Assembly: GCF_900107745.1 (NCBI RefSeq)
Contig: NZ_FNRO01000007.1
Span: forward strand, 186,001-250,000
Source: Variovorax sp. YR216
GTDB taxonomy: Bacteria > Pseudomonadota > Gammaproteobacteria > Burkholderiales > Burkholderiaceae_C
Reading direction: 5' to 3'
Length of the DNA: 64,000 bases
The notes beneath the pieces were generated by a model. That model searched no databases. It was not told where the DNA came from and saw only the letters and a program-made list of their open reading frames with translations. Below, piece by piece: positions 18,384-26,385 of this stretch (within the stretch, counting starts at the first letter, position 1; each line of letters opens with the position of its first letter). The position numbers and the translations under genes were made by a program.

Positions 18384-19504
18384 TCCGGGAACAGAACGAT
18401 CTCGACGCGTCGAAGCGGCGCGCCGGCCGTGGCGTCGACGCGGGCCTCGACCGCCAGCCGTTCGTCGCCGAGTTGTGGGCGCAGGACGTCGGCGGTAGCG
18501 CGCGCCCATTCCATTGCCTGGTGCCAGGCCGAGGGCGTGCGCGCCGTCGGCGGATCGCTGCCGTCGGTGTAGCCGACGACGAGCACCTTCCCCGGGACCT
18601 TCTTCAGCGCCGAGCCCAGGCGCTCCAACGGGCCGGTGGCATCGCCGAGCGCATTGGCGCCGATCACGACCACGCTGCGCAGCGTCTCGTCTCGCACGGA
18701 CAGCCGACCCGCATCGATGTCGTCACGCAGGCTCGCTGCCAGCCGCGGCGGCACCGTCACTGCCCCCGCGGCCGGCTGCGCGGCGACGGCCGGTGCCGGC
18801 AGGAGTCGCTGCAAGGACGCCAGCACGCCGTCGACCCGCGCTGCAAGCTGAAGCTGGCTGGCCGTGTAGATGCCCACGGCAAGCACGCCGAGGAGCAGCA
18901 CCGCCGGAAGCGCAACGCGGGACGCCTTCGGCGGGCTGGCCGCAGCCGGCGCGCAGTGCCATGGCGCTACCAACGCCGGAACCGGAGACGCCTGTTCGAG
19001 CGCGAGGTGCACGCGCGTGCGCAGGATTTCATGGTCGCGGCCGTCGGGCGCCATGCCCGCGCGCAGCCCGAGGCTCAGGCAGGTATGGAAGAGTTCGAGC
19101 AGCGCGCGATGCTCGCGCGGCTTTTCGGCCAGGCGCGACAGCAGGCGCAGGAGCTTGTCGCCGCCGTCGGCCTCCCCGTGAAAGCGCTGCAGCAGTCCGG
19201 GGGCGCCCCCGCCCCACGGCGCCGCGCCGATCTGCTCGTCGCCCCAGGCACAAAGCACATAGCTCGCGGCCGCGACGCTTGCCTCGTCGATGCCTGCGAC
19301 GCGCGCATGGGCCTCGAAATGAGCCACTGCCGCGGACAGCGTCCGGCGCAATTCGGCCGGATCGACAGGCGCCGAGTCGCGCAAGCGTGACAGCAGGGCA
19401 ACGAGGGGGAGGGCTTCGACGCGCAGTGCGCGCGCGGCGGCCGGCTCATTGGCGCCATCCGGCGCACCGTTGCCCGGCGACGCTGGCGCGGCGCCGGTGC
19501 GCAT
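18380..19504 (-). CDS. tssL: TssL (DotU/IcmH) with C-terminal OmpA-like domain
   Basis: This 374-residue protein has a DotU/TssL cytoplasmic domain (about 30-180: ALPLVALLSRLRDS, YVLCAWGDEQIGAAPW, FHTCLSLGLRAG), one TM helix (LPAVLLLGVLAVGIYTASQ) and a periplasmic OmpA/MotB-like domain with VVGYTDGSDPP and the terminal RRVEIVLFPE. The extended form binds peptidoglycan directly instead of through TagL. The ATG at 19504 shares one base with the stop of the upstream caspase-TssJ gene (TGATG), so translation is coupled. The canonical GHTD is GYTD here. Confidence 0.94.
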   Translation of the reverse strand: MRTGAAPASPGNGAPDGANEPAAARALRVEALPLVALLSRLRDSAPVDPAELRRTLSAAVAHFEAHARVAGIDEASVAAASYVLCAWGDEQIGAAPWGGGAPGLLQRFHGEADGGDKLLRLLSRLAEKPREHRALLELFHTCLSLGLRAGMAPDGRDHEILRTRVHLALEQASPVPALVAPWHCAPAAASPPKASRVALPAVLLLGVLAVGIYTASQLQLAARVDGVLASLQRLLPAPAVAAQPAAGAVTVPPRLAASLRDDIDAGRLSVRDETLRSVVVIGANALGDATGPLERLGSALKKVPGKVLVVGYTDGSDPPTARTPSAWHQAMEWARATADVLRPQLGDERLAVEARVDATAGAPLRRVEIVLFPE

Positions 19505-20697
19505 CACTTGGCCCACCCCAGTTGCAGTCGGCGCGCCTGCGCGTCGAGGCGCGCGCGGGCCAACGATCCACCCGGCAAGGGCAGGACGGCACGCCACTGT
19601 GAGCTCTCGATTTCCCGGAACGCACCGAACACCGCGACGGCGCGCGCGTCGCCGCGCAGTTCGAGGTCCAGCTCGCGCGCCTCGCCGGGGCGCAGGAACA
19701 GACTCTGGCGCGCGAGCATGTTCGACCCGAGGGTGGCCTCGTCATCGTCGTAGAGGCTGTCGAAACTCGCCTTTTCAAAGCCGCTCGCATCGCTCAGCAC
19801 GTAGACCCGCAACGCCAACGAGGCCGATGCATCGCGCGCATCGGTGTTCAGGCTGCGCTGCGCCTGCACGAGCAGCTGCAGGTTGCGTTTCGGCCCGGCC
19901 AGCGTCGGTGCAGGAGCGGGGTTGAACATGAAATTCACGACCATCGAGGTGTTGACCCAGGGGATCTGGCGCTCCGAGGTGTCGCGCAGCACCTTGATGC
20001 GCACGGTCTTCATCATTTCCTCGACATCCACGCCGGGGGTTCGCATCTCGGAGGCGAGGTAACGCGTGTAGATGCTGTTGCCGCCGACCGGCCCGTCCTC
20101 GGCGACGCGACCGGGTGCAGCGGAGAAGGCAATGAGGGCACCCGGCGCCGCCATCTCGGCAAGGCCGTTGGTCTTGCGCGAAGCGGCGCTGCGCGTCGCG
20201 AAGGGGTCGTCGCGGCAGGCGTCGATGATGAAGATGCGCGCGCGTGGACGCACCCGGTCGACATGCGTGAGCAGGGCTTCCTGCAAGTCGATGGCCTCGT
20301 CGCGCACTTCGGCCTCGTCGCGCAACGCGATGTCGACCGGCATCAGGAAGTTGCGCCCGCCGATCTGTACGCCGTGGCCCGCGTAGTAGAAGACCGACGC
20401 GACCTGATCGTCGTCCATTCGGCGCGCGAATTCCCGCAGCACGCGCTTGAAGTCGCGCGCGTTGAGGTTCAGATACTCGCCCACCTCGAAGTTGAGGCTG
20501 CGCAATGTCTGCGCGACCAGCCGAGCGTCATGCTCGGGATTGTTCAGGGGGATTTCGGGGTACCGTCCGTTGCCGATGACGAGTGCGACACGGCGTTGCC
20601 CAGGTGAGTCGATCGTGGCCTGCTGCGGTTGCGCGAGGCCGGCCCGGCTCCACCCGAAACCGAAGCCAAGGCAGGCGAGCAGGCGACGGCGATTCAT
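19504..20697 (-). CDS. Caspase-like peptidase fused to a TssJ-like domain
   Basis: This 397-residue exported protein joins two domains. The N-terminal part is a peptidase C14 (caspase/metacaspase-like) domain: VALVIGNGRYPEIPLNNP, catalytic His108 in YYAGHGVQ and Cys161 in IIDACRDDPF. The C-terminal part (about 264-397) resembles TssJ/VasD: VRVYVLSD-type strand, FDSLYDDDEATLG, LFLRPGEARELDL and FREIESSQWR. The N-terminus NRRRLLACLGFGFG is Tat-like; the LLAC resembles a lipobox but falls at residue 9, too early for a normal lipoprotein signal. Its position just upstream of tssL-tssM is where tssJ is usually found. I infer that it supplies the outer-membrane-side TssJ role and adds a protease. 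Confidence 0.88.
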   Translation of the reverse strand: MNRRRLLACLGFGFGWSRAGLAQPQQATIDSPGQRRVALVIGNGRYPEIPLNNPEHDARLVAQTLRSLNFEVGEYLNLNARDFKRVLREFARRMDDDQVASVFYYAGHGVQIGGRNFLMPVDIALRDEAEVRDEAIDLQEALLTHVDRVRPRARIFIIDACRDDPFATRSAASRKTNGLAEMAAPGALIAFSAAPGRVAEDGPVGGNSIYTRYLASEMRTPGVDVEEMMKTVRIKVLRDTSERQIPWVNTSMVVNFMFNPAPAPTLAGPKRNLQLLVQAQRSLNTDARDASASLALRVYVLSDASGFEKASFDSLYDDDEATLGSNMLARQSLFLRPGEARELDLELRGDARAVAVFGAFREIESSQWRAVLPLPGGSLARARLDAQARRLQLGWAK

Positions 20698-20840
20698 GGT
20701 GACGGCCAAAGAATGGATGCTGCGGACCTCGAGGACTCCACTGGCGATCGCATGTCATTCTCGGGCGAGCGCTGCGGCGGCACAAGGGGAGGGCGGAGCC
20801 GCCGCGATCCGGTCCGCAGTGGGCAAGCGGCGGCGAACGC

Positions 20841-21446
20841 TCAGGCGCCGCGGAACTGCACGCGACGGTTGATGGCGGCGTACGGATCAGTGGCTTCGAT
20901 CGGCTGGCTGGGGCCATACCCGACCGTCTTCAGGCGTGCGGCGTCGATGCCGTGCTCGTGAACGAGATAGTCACGCACGGCGCGGGCCCGGTTGCGCGAG
21001 AGCTCGAGGTTGTAGGCCGGGCTGCCCTTGGCATCGGTGTGACCTTCGACGACGACGATGCTTCCAGGTGCCAGCAGCTTGATGCCCTTGGCGAGTGCGT
21101 CGAGCTGGGTCCGTGCGGCAGGAAGGATCTCGGCGGAATCGAAAGCGAACCGCACCGGCAGGGACAGCGCCGAGGCGGCGTCTTTCGAGTCGTAGCGGGC
21201 CGCGAGCGCGGATTCCGAGGGACGCGCCGAGGCGTTGACCCGCGAACCCGCGGCCACTGCCGTGGCCTTCGCCGGGGCTGCGGGCGCATCGTCGAGCAGG
21301 CGGATCGAACGGTTCAGCACGTCCGCCACGTCCTGCGGCACCACGAGCTGGCCCTCGCGGTAGATCATGACCTTCTCGGCCTTCACCAAGGGGGTGGCCA
21401 GTGCGGCGGCGATGGCGAGGGCGAGGGTAGTGAAGTAGCGGATCAT
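20841..21446 (-). CDS. OmpA family peptidoglycan-binding protein
   Basis: This 201-residue protein has a signal peptide (MIRYFTTLALAIAAALATP, cleavage near VKA) and a C-terminal OmpA domain: LPVRFAFDSAEILPAA, VVEGHTDAKGSPAYN, LSRNRARAVRDYLV and a terminal NRRVQFRGA. It should anchor an envelope structure to peptidoglycan. AAGGAG stands before the ATG at 21446, so the upstream ATG at 21482 is not used. It follows the DUF2807 gene on the same strand and precedes the caspase-TssJ gene by 143 nt. Confidence 0.92.
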   Translation of the reverse strand: MIRYFTTLALAIAAALATPLVKAEKVMIYREGQLVVPQDVADVLNRSIRLLDDAPAAPAKATAVAAGSRVNASARPSESALAARYDSKDAASALSLPVRFAFDSAEILPAARTQLDALAKGIKLLAPGSIVVVEGHTDAKGSPAYNLELSRNRARAVRDYLVHEHGIDAARLKTVGYGPSQPIEATDPYAAINRRVQFRGA

Positions 21447-21507
21447 GGGGGCTCCTTGGGTGTGGGGTTCGTCGATGCCCATGGGTTGCGCGCGCCGCCT
21501 GCCCGGT

Positions 21508-22242
21508 TCACTCTTTTTCGATCGAGCCGATGCCGCGGATGGAGCGCGTCACCGCCGGGTCGCCGTGGTAGCGCACGTTGCCGACACCGCCGATGCGCAC
21601 CGCAAGCGCGTTGCTGGCGGCGAGCTGCACCTCACCGTTGCCGTCGATGGACACGTCGGCGCGTTCGCTGGCGAGTCTGGGTGCTGAATAGGTGCCAATG
21701 CCGGCGATGGCAAGCTGCTGAACCGTCACTTTGCCGCCGCCGACGGCGACATCGCCTGCGCCGGTGATCCGCACGTCGAGGCTGCGCGCGTTGTCCAGGC
21801 GCTCCAAGCGGATCGAGCCGCCGCCCGCCAGCACCAGCGCAAGCGTGTCGCTGCGCAGTGGTCCGATGCTGATCGCACCGGCAGTGCGCGATTCGAAGGC
21901 TCGCAACGTCTGGACGCCGAGCTTCATCCGGATCGGCTCGCGCGTCTCGACCCGGCCGGGCGCAAGGCCGATGAGCAGGCGCCGGTCGTGCACCTCGGTC
22001 GTGATCTTGCGCAGCACCGCAGGCTCGGCCTCCAGGGTCAACGACTCGCGTGGGCCCTGTTCGATGCTGACATCGCCGGCGACGGCAAATACGACCTCGT
22101 CGAAATTGGCGACACTGCGGGTTTCGGTGGCCGCCTGTGCCGGGCCGAAAGGCGTCGCGGCCAGAACCGCGGCGCAGCTGGCGACAAGTGCCGCAGCCCG
22201 GAGCGAAGGTGGTTGCGGGAAGGCTTGGGTGAACCAGTTCAT
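21508..22242 (-). CDS. Secreted DUF2807 (putative auto-transporter adhesin, GIN domain) protein
   Basis: This 244-residue protein has a signal peptide ending at AQA and a beta-helix-like DUF2807 domain: SVANFDEVVFAVAGDVSIEQG, VRITGAGDVAVGG, VSIDGNGEVQLAAS and VRIGGVGNVRYHGDP. Repeated G.G.V turns are typical of this fold, found in secreted or surface proteins of unknown function. GGGAG precedes the ATG at 22242. It belongs to the minus-strand run that links the CsgG-like genes to the TssLM genes. Confidence 0.82.
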   Translation of the reverse strand: MNWFTQAFPQPPSLRAAALVASCAAVLAATPFGPAQAATETRSVANFDEVVFAVAGDVSIEQGPRESLTLEAEPAVLRKITTEVHDRRLLIGLAPGRVETREPIRMKLGVQTLRAFESRTAGAISIGPLRSDTLALVLAGGGSIRLERLDNARSLDVRITGAGDVAVGGGKVTVQQLAIAGIGTYSAPRLASERADVSIDGNGEVQLAASNALAVRIGGVGNVRYHGDPAVTRSIRGIGSIEKE

Positions 22243-22274
22243 GACAGGGCTCCCAGGTGGCGGGAACATGGGCC

Positions 22275-22694
22275 TCAGCGTGGCAGCCAGAGGCTCGGCG
22301 GGGGCGGGTATGGGCGCGCCAGGCAGGTGGTCCCGCCGAGATCGGCGGTGACGATCAAGGCGCCGCCGCGGCGGTCGGTCGCCACCATCTTCGCGCCCTG
22401 CCTTGCTTCGGCGCCCAGGGTGACCGGCCCCTCGTCGAACAGCAGCCGACCATACTGCCAGCAGCGGAGTTGATAGGTGGCGGGTGCCTTCCCGCCCGCT
22501 GCCGGCAGCGCTGGAGCGACCTGGGGCGCGACACGGTCATCGCCACCGATGATTGCCGCGACAGCTGCGGTCGCGCCGCGGGGCCACTGCAGAGCGATGC
22601 CGGTCATCGTGACGATCACCACCAGGGACACCGCTGCAAGGCGGGCGCCGCGCCGCACCTGGCGATGGGGAAGGGAATCACTTGGCTTGTACAT
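22275..22694 (-). CDS. Hypothetical single-pass membrane protein
   Basis: This 139-residue protein has a basic N-terminus, one membrane or signal-anchor helix (LAAVSLVVIVTMTGIALQW, residues 19-37) and a periplasmic tail with two cysteines (LRCWQYGRLL and GGTTCLARP) that could form a disulfide. No family is recognised. Its start lies inside the end of the CsgG-like gene (17-nt overlap), so the two are translationally coupled and probably act together. Confidence 0.7.
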   Translation of the reverse strand: MYKPSDSLPHRQVRRGARLAAVSLVVIVTMTGIALQWPRGATAAVAAIIGGDDRVAPQVAPALPAAGGKAPATYQLRCWQYGRLLFDEGPVTLGAEARQGAKMVATDRRGGALIVTADLGGTTCLARPYPPPPSLWLPR

Positions 22695-24282
22695 GGAAGT
22701 TCTCCTGGGCGAGCGTGCCGCCGCTGGCTTTGTCGAAGGCGGCGCGGATCGTTTCGAGCGTGGCGCCGGGCAGGGGTTCGAAGTCGATGCCGACCACCGC
22801 CTGGGGCAGCGAGGACATCACGTCGCGCGGCGTTGCGAAGCAGGTCACTGTCTCGGGCACGCCCTTCGCATTCATCGAGAGCTGGAAGCGCATCGAGCCG
22901 GGCAAGGTCAGTGGCTTGGCCGAAGAAATGCGCGAGTCCCGCGTGAACCGGTTGGGGAAGAAGCGAATGACCTTGGCGTCCTCGTCCCGCAGATAGCAGT
23001 AGACATGCGCGTCCTGCGACGGCGCAAGGGAGAGGCTGATCGACTCCCCGCGGGCAAATCGCGTCTGCTGGCTTGGGGCGGAGACCGACAGCTTCAGGGG
23101 CGCCGCCGTGGGTGCGGGGGCACTTGCAGGTGCAGTGGCTGCCGCCGTCTGCGATCCGGCGGTCGTGGCAGCCGTACCAGGCGTGCCAGGTGCGACATAG
23201 CGTGCCGGTTGCGTCGGACGCTGGACCTTGCCGTGGTCCGCGGCGAGGAAGGCGCTGAAGAACTTCTCGTCGAGCACTGCCGCGCGGCTCAGGCCGAGCT
23301 GCTCGCGATAGTTGGAAATCGCCTCGTCGATGGCGGGATTGAATTCCCCGTCGATCGGGCCGTCGTAGAACCCGCGGTGGCGCAGCTGGTTCTGGAAGTA
23401 GGCGATCAGCTCGATGCGCGAGGTGGCCATCGCGCTGTACCAATCCAGCATCTCGAGACGCGTCTCCTCGTTCGCCTTCGGGTCGGTGACGCCCAGGCAG
23501 GACCAGTAGGGGGTCTTCGTCAGCTTGCCGATGAGCTCCACCACGGCCAGCTCGACCAGCCCGCGCAGCGCCTGCGACTGACCTTCCGAACGCGCCAGGT
23601 TCATGCTGTAGTTGATTCCGAACTTGCGGTAGGCGGCATCGCCGTCGAAGCCCTTGCCCTGCTTCATGATCACCACGGCATTGCGCGAAGTGACTCCCGG
23701 CAGTACCCCCATGTCACTGGTCGACAGCACGCTCAGGTCGAGTGCCAGCATGCTGGTGGATGCATCCTTTGCAACGCCGAGGTTGAGGTACGGGAAGTAG
23801 CCGATGCCGAGGTCCTTCTGGTTCTTGATCAGGTTCTCGTCGAACTGCGACACGGAGCCCTTGATGTCGTAGCGCGGAATCGCCTGGTAGACCGCCGTGG
23901 TCTGCGCTGCCGAGAGGAAGCTGACCACGTTCAACGTGTCCTTGCCGAACGCGACCAGACGCACGGCGCGGCTGCGCCGCGACATGTCCGACACCGCCGA
24001 GATCAGCATGTCGCGCGTTCCGGCGTTCAGCTTCTTCGTTTCGTCGTTGATTTCCTCGGTCAGCATCGTCACGTCGCGCACGCCGTAGTCGAGCATCAGC
24101 GTGTCCATGCAGCGCAGCGGCTGCGTAAAGCCCGTGATCGAGCGCTGGGGCTTTTGCTCGGGGCCGACGCGGATTTCGGCCGTCTGTTCGATGGTCGGCT
24201 GCTTGACCTCGAGCGCCTGGCAACCGGCGAGTGCCGCGATTGCTGCAAGCGCCAGGAAGCGCACGATGCGGGGCGGTTTCAT
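22678..24282 (-). CDS. CsgG-like lipoprotein with peptidoglycan-binding and DUF4384 domains
   Basis: This 534-residue lipoprotein has signal and lipobox LAGC (Cys21). Residues about 25-285 resemble CsgG/HfaB, the curli-type outer-membrane secretion channel: YDIKGSVSQFDENL, LALDLSVLSTSDMGVLPG, and the final LRGLVELAVVELIGKL. A peptidoglycan-binding-1-like segment follows (about 297-345, RGFYDGPIDGEFNPAIDEA), then a Pro/Ala/Thr linker, then a DUF4384 domain (about 405-500, FARGESISLSLAPSQDAHVY). Such multidomain forms are longer than CsgG (277 residues). It lies just downstream of a small secreted protein and a curlin-like repeat protein, its likely substrates. Confidence 0.82.
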   Translation of the reverse strand: MKPPRIVRFLALAAIAALAGCQALEVKQPTIEQTAEIRVGPEQKPQRSITGFTQPLRCMDTLMLDYGVRDVTMLTEEINDETKKLNAGTRDMLISAVSDMSRRSRAVRLVAFGKDTLNVVSFLSAAQTTAVYQAIPRYDIKGSVSQFDENLIKNQKDLGIGYFPYLNLGVAKDASTSMLALDLSVLSTSDMGVLPGVTSRNAVVIMKQGKGFDGDAAYRKFGINYSMNLARSEGQSQALRGLVELAVVELIGKLTKTPYWSCLGVTDPKANEETRLEMLDWYSAMATSRIELIAYFQNQLRHRGFYDGPIDGEFNPAIDEAISNYREQLGLSRAAVLDEKFFSAFLAADHGKVQRPTQPARYVAPGTPGTAATTAGSQTAAATAPASAPAPTAAPLKLSVSAPSQQTRFARGESISLSLAPSQDAHVYCYLRDEDAKVIRFFPNRFTRDSRISSAKPLTLPGSMRFQLSMNAKGVPETVTCFATPRDVMSSLPQAVVGIDFEPLPGATLETIRAAFDKASGGTLAQENFHVQAK

Positions 24283-24308
24283 GACATCTCCGATCTGAGG
24301 GGGTCAGG

Positions 24309-24632
24309 TCACTGGCAACTGCCGCGGCCGACGATGTTGATGGCATTGGGGGCGAACACGAACACTTCGCGCGGTGCGGCTCCGATGCGCCCGCCAGTGT
24401 CGATGTTGCCGATGCTCTGGCTCCCACAGGTGCCCTGGTTCTGATCCAGGGACTTTCCTTGTTCTTCAGCCTTGCGTTCCTGTGCGCCGAGGCGGATCTT
24501 CTCCTTCGCGATCTTCGCGCGGAAGCGCGAGTCGACCTCCAGCAGTTCCTGCCCCGCGAATGCACTGGCGCATGCGCCCAGCGTGACGGCGACGAGGATG
24601 ATGCGGGAGGTGCGGACGAGGGTCGAATTCAT
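24309..24632 (-). CDS. Small secreted protein next to the CsgG-like gene
   Basis: This 107-residue exported protein has a signal peptide ending at AFAGQ. A charged helical stretch (VDSRFRAKIAKEKIRLGAQ) follows, and a C-terminal region with two cysteines (TCGSQSIGNIDTGG and GRGSCQ). AAGGAG precedes the ATG at 24632. It matches no family that I recognise. Position between the repeat protein and the CsgG-like channel suggests a CsgE/CsgF-like accessory or minor subunit, by context only. Confidence 0.7.
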   Translation of the reverse strand: MNSTLVRTSRIILVAVTLGACASAFAGQELLEVDSRFRAKIAKEKIRLGAQERKAEEQGKSLDQNQGTCGSQSIGNIDTGGRIGAAPREVFVFAPNAINIVGRGSCQ

Positions 24633-24702
24633 GGGGGGTCTCCTTGATGGAAAGCCGCCAGCGCATCGGCGCTGGCGGACGAGGGTGAAAGCACGGCGCG
24701 GG

Positions 24703-25275
24703 TTACTTGGCGACGCCGATGCTTTGGGCGGCGGTGGACAGGAAGCCGCTCGCGGTGTTGTTCGAGCCGCTGGCAATGACCGTCGAGTTGGTCAGCTTGC
24801 CGTTGCCCTGCGCGCCGCCGATCTGCTGGCTGGCCGTGGACAGGAAGCCGCTTGCGGTGTTGGTTGCACCATTGGCGAGCACCGTGCTGTTGGTGACCTG
24901 GCCGTTGCCCTTGGCGAAGCCCACTTCCTGCGTGGCGGTGCTGAGGAAGCCCGAAGCCCTGTTGTTCAGGTTCGTGCCGACAACCGTGCTGTTCGTGATC
25001 TGGCCGTTGTCCCGTGCGCGGCCGACGTCTTGGTTCGCCGTCGACAGGAAGCCCGAGGCGGAGTTGTTGGCGCCGTTGACCAGCACCGTGCTATTGGCGA
25101 TCTTGGAGTTCCCCTCGGACACGCCGATGTTCTGGCGCGCCGTGGCCAGGAAGCCGGACGAGTTGTTGTTGGCGTTGGTGGACAGCACCGTCGAGTTGGC
25201 GATTTCGCCGGCCATCGCGCCACCGAAGGCGAAGCCGAGGGCGATGAGGATGGATGCTTTGCGAACGACTTGCAT
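24703..25275 (-). CDS. Secreted curlin-like repeat protein (five 34-residue repeats)
   Basis: This 190-residue protein has a signal peptide (residues 1-23, ending GAMA). The rest is built of four full 34-residue repeats and a 28-residue fifth. The consensus begins NSTV, then N..ASGFLSTA.Q, then [IV]G.A.GNG.[IL]T. Regular Asn, Gln, Ser and Gly positions resemble curlin (CsgA/CsgB) repeats, although curlin repeats are 22-23 residues. A beta-solenoid able to stack into a fibre is likely. TGGAGA precedes the ATG at 25275. It heads the run small-protein, CsgG-like channel, so export through that channel is the simplest model. Confidence 0.85.
   Translation of the reverse strand: MQVVRKASILIALGFAFGGAMAGEIANSTVLSTNANNNSSGFLATARQNIGVSEGNSKIANSTVLVNGANNSASGFLSTANQDVGRARDNGQITNSTVVGTNLNNRASGFLSTATQEVGFAKGNGQVTNSTVLANGATNTASGFLSTASQQIGGAQGNGKLTNSTVIASGSNNTASGFLSTAAQSIGVAK
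24706..25197 (-). repeat. 102-bp in-frame tandem repeats, four full and one partial
   Basis: Units in minus-strand order are 25197-25096, 25095-24994, 24993-24892, 24891-24790 and 24789-24706 (84 nt). Each codes for one 34-residue repeat beginning NSTV. Spacing is exact, with no insertions between units. Units 2-5 are most alike; unit 1 has SSGFLATARQ instead of ASGFLSTA.Q. Confidence 0.9.
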
Positions 25276-25416
25276 GATGATCTCCAGAAAAGTGATGAGA
25301 GGTTTGAGGTCGGGCTTGCCGAATTGCTTGCCTTCCCGCCCATGGGTTGCGGGGGTTCCGAATCCGGTTCAAAGAGTTTTCGGGCGAACGTCACGCGAGG
25401 GGTAGGATCGCCCGCG

Positions 25417-26376
25417 ATGCCCGACAGCGCGCCGCCTGATCCGCCTCCGAACCCCGCACGCCTGACGGGCTTGCGCGGCGCCTTCGATGCGCTGCGCAAC
25501 CTGGGGTTGATGGGGCTGGGCTCACCCGAAGCGAGCGACTACGACAGCTTCACGACCACCGATGGCCACGTGGTTCCCGTGTGCGTGCTCGGCCGCGGGT
25601 CGCCGCTGGTGCTGGTGCATGGATTCGGATGCTCGCATCGCGATTGGCTGCCGGTGGCCCGAAGGCTGGCACGGCGCCATTGCGTTCTCGCCTGGGACGC
25701 TCGCGGCCATGGCAGTTGCCGGTCGACGAGCGGCAGCATCACGCTGGCGCGACTTGCGAACGACCTGGCCGAGGCACTCGACCACTTCGGGCTGCAGCGC
25801 TCGATCCTCGTCGGGCATTCCATGGGCGCGCTGACGTTGATGCAATACCTGCATCTGCATGGCACGCAGCGCGTTGCCGCGGTGGCGCTGGTCGACCAGT
25901 CGCCGCGCATCGTGACGGACGACAGCTGGCGACTCGGGCTGTTCGGCGGCTGCAGCGCGGCCATGCTGGCGGGGCTGATCGCTGGCGCGCGCCGCGATCT
26001 GGCGGAGATGCTGTTGAACGAGATCGGCGCACTCGGAGGCGCCTGGTTGCAGCGCCGCCTGACTCTTGAAGCGCCGCTCGGACGGATTCTGCGCCGGCGC
26101 CTGGGGCGCATCGATGCCGGGCCGCTGCTCGACCTCGCCGAGTCCATCGCGAAGGCCGACTTCCGCGCTTCGCTGTCGCGCCTCGACGCGCCGCTGCTCG
26201 TGGTGCTCGGGGCCCGCAGCCCGCACTATGCCGGCGTGCCGCTCGAAGCCTGGTATCGCGACACGGTGAAGCACGCGCAGATCTCGATCTACTCGCACGC
26301 CGGCCATTCGCCGCATGTCAGCGAGCCGCTGCGCTTCGCGCGCGAGCTCGAGCACTTCATCGAAGACCACGCGTGA
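25417..26376 (+). CDS. Alpha/beta hydrolase
   Basis: This 319-residue cytoplasmic hydrolase has the oxyanion region VLVHGFGCSHRDW, the nucleophile elbow GHSMGA, an acid candidate in LGARSPHYAGV and the catalytic histidine in HAGHSPHVSEP. The substrate is unknown. GGGGTAGGA lies before the ATG at 25417. It is the only plus-strand gene inserted between the curlin-like and caspase blocks, and is convergent with the second caspase gene (9 nt apart), so it may be functionally separate. Confidence 0.88.
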   Translation: MPDSAPPDPPPNPARLTGLRGAFDALRNLGLMGLGSPEASDYDSFTTTDGHVVPVCVLGRGSPLVLVHGFGCSHRDWLPVARRLARRHCVLAWDARGHGSCRSTSGSITLARLANDLAEALDHFGLQRSILVGHSMGALTLMQYLHLHGTQRVAAVALVDQSPRIVTDDSWRLGLFGGCSAAMLAGLIAGARRDLAEMLLNEIGALGGAWLQRRLTLEAPLGRILRRRLGRIDAGPLLDLAESIAKADFRASLSRLDAPLLVVLGARSPHYAGVPLEAWYRDTVKHAQISIYSHAGHSPHVSEPLRFARELEHFIEDHA

Positions 26377-26385
26377 GCGGTCGGC

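Noticed and set aside
17169..18572. 467-codon plus frame opposite tssM
   Set aside because: Shadow frame; tssM with Walker A and TM helices is unambiguous.
20695..20697. Lipobox LLAC near the start of the caspase-TssJ protein
   Set aside because: Cys is at residue 9, leaving no room for a normal lipoprotein signal; a Tat or Sec signal is more likely.
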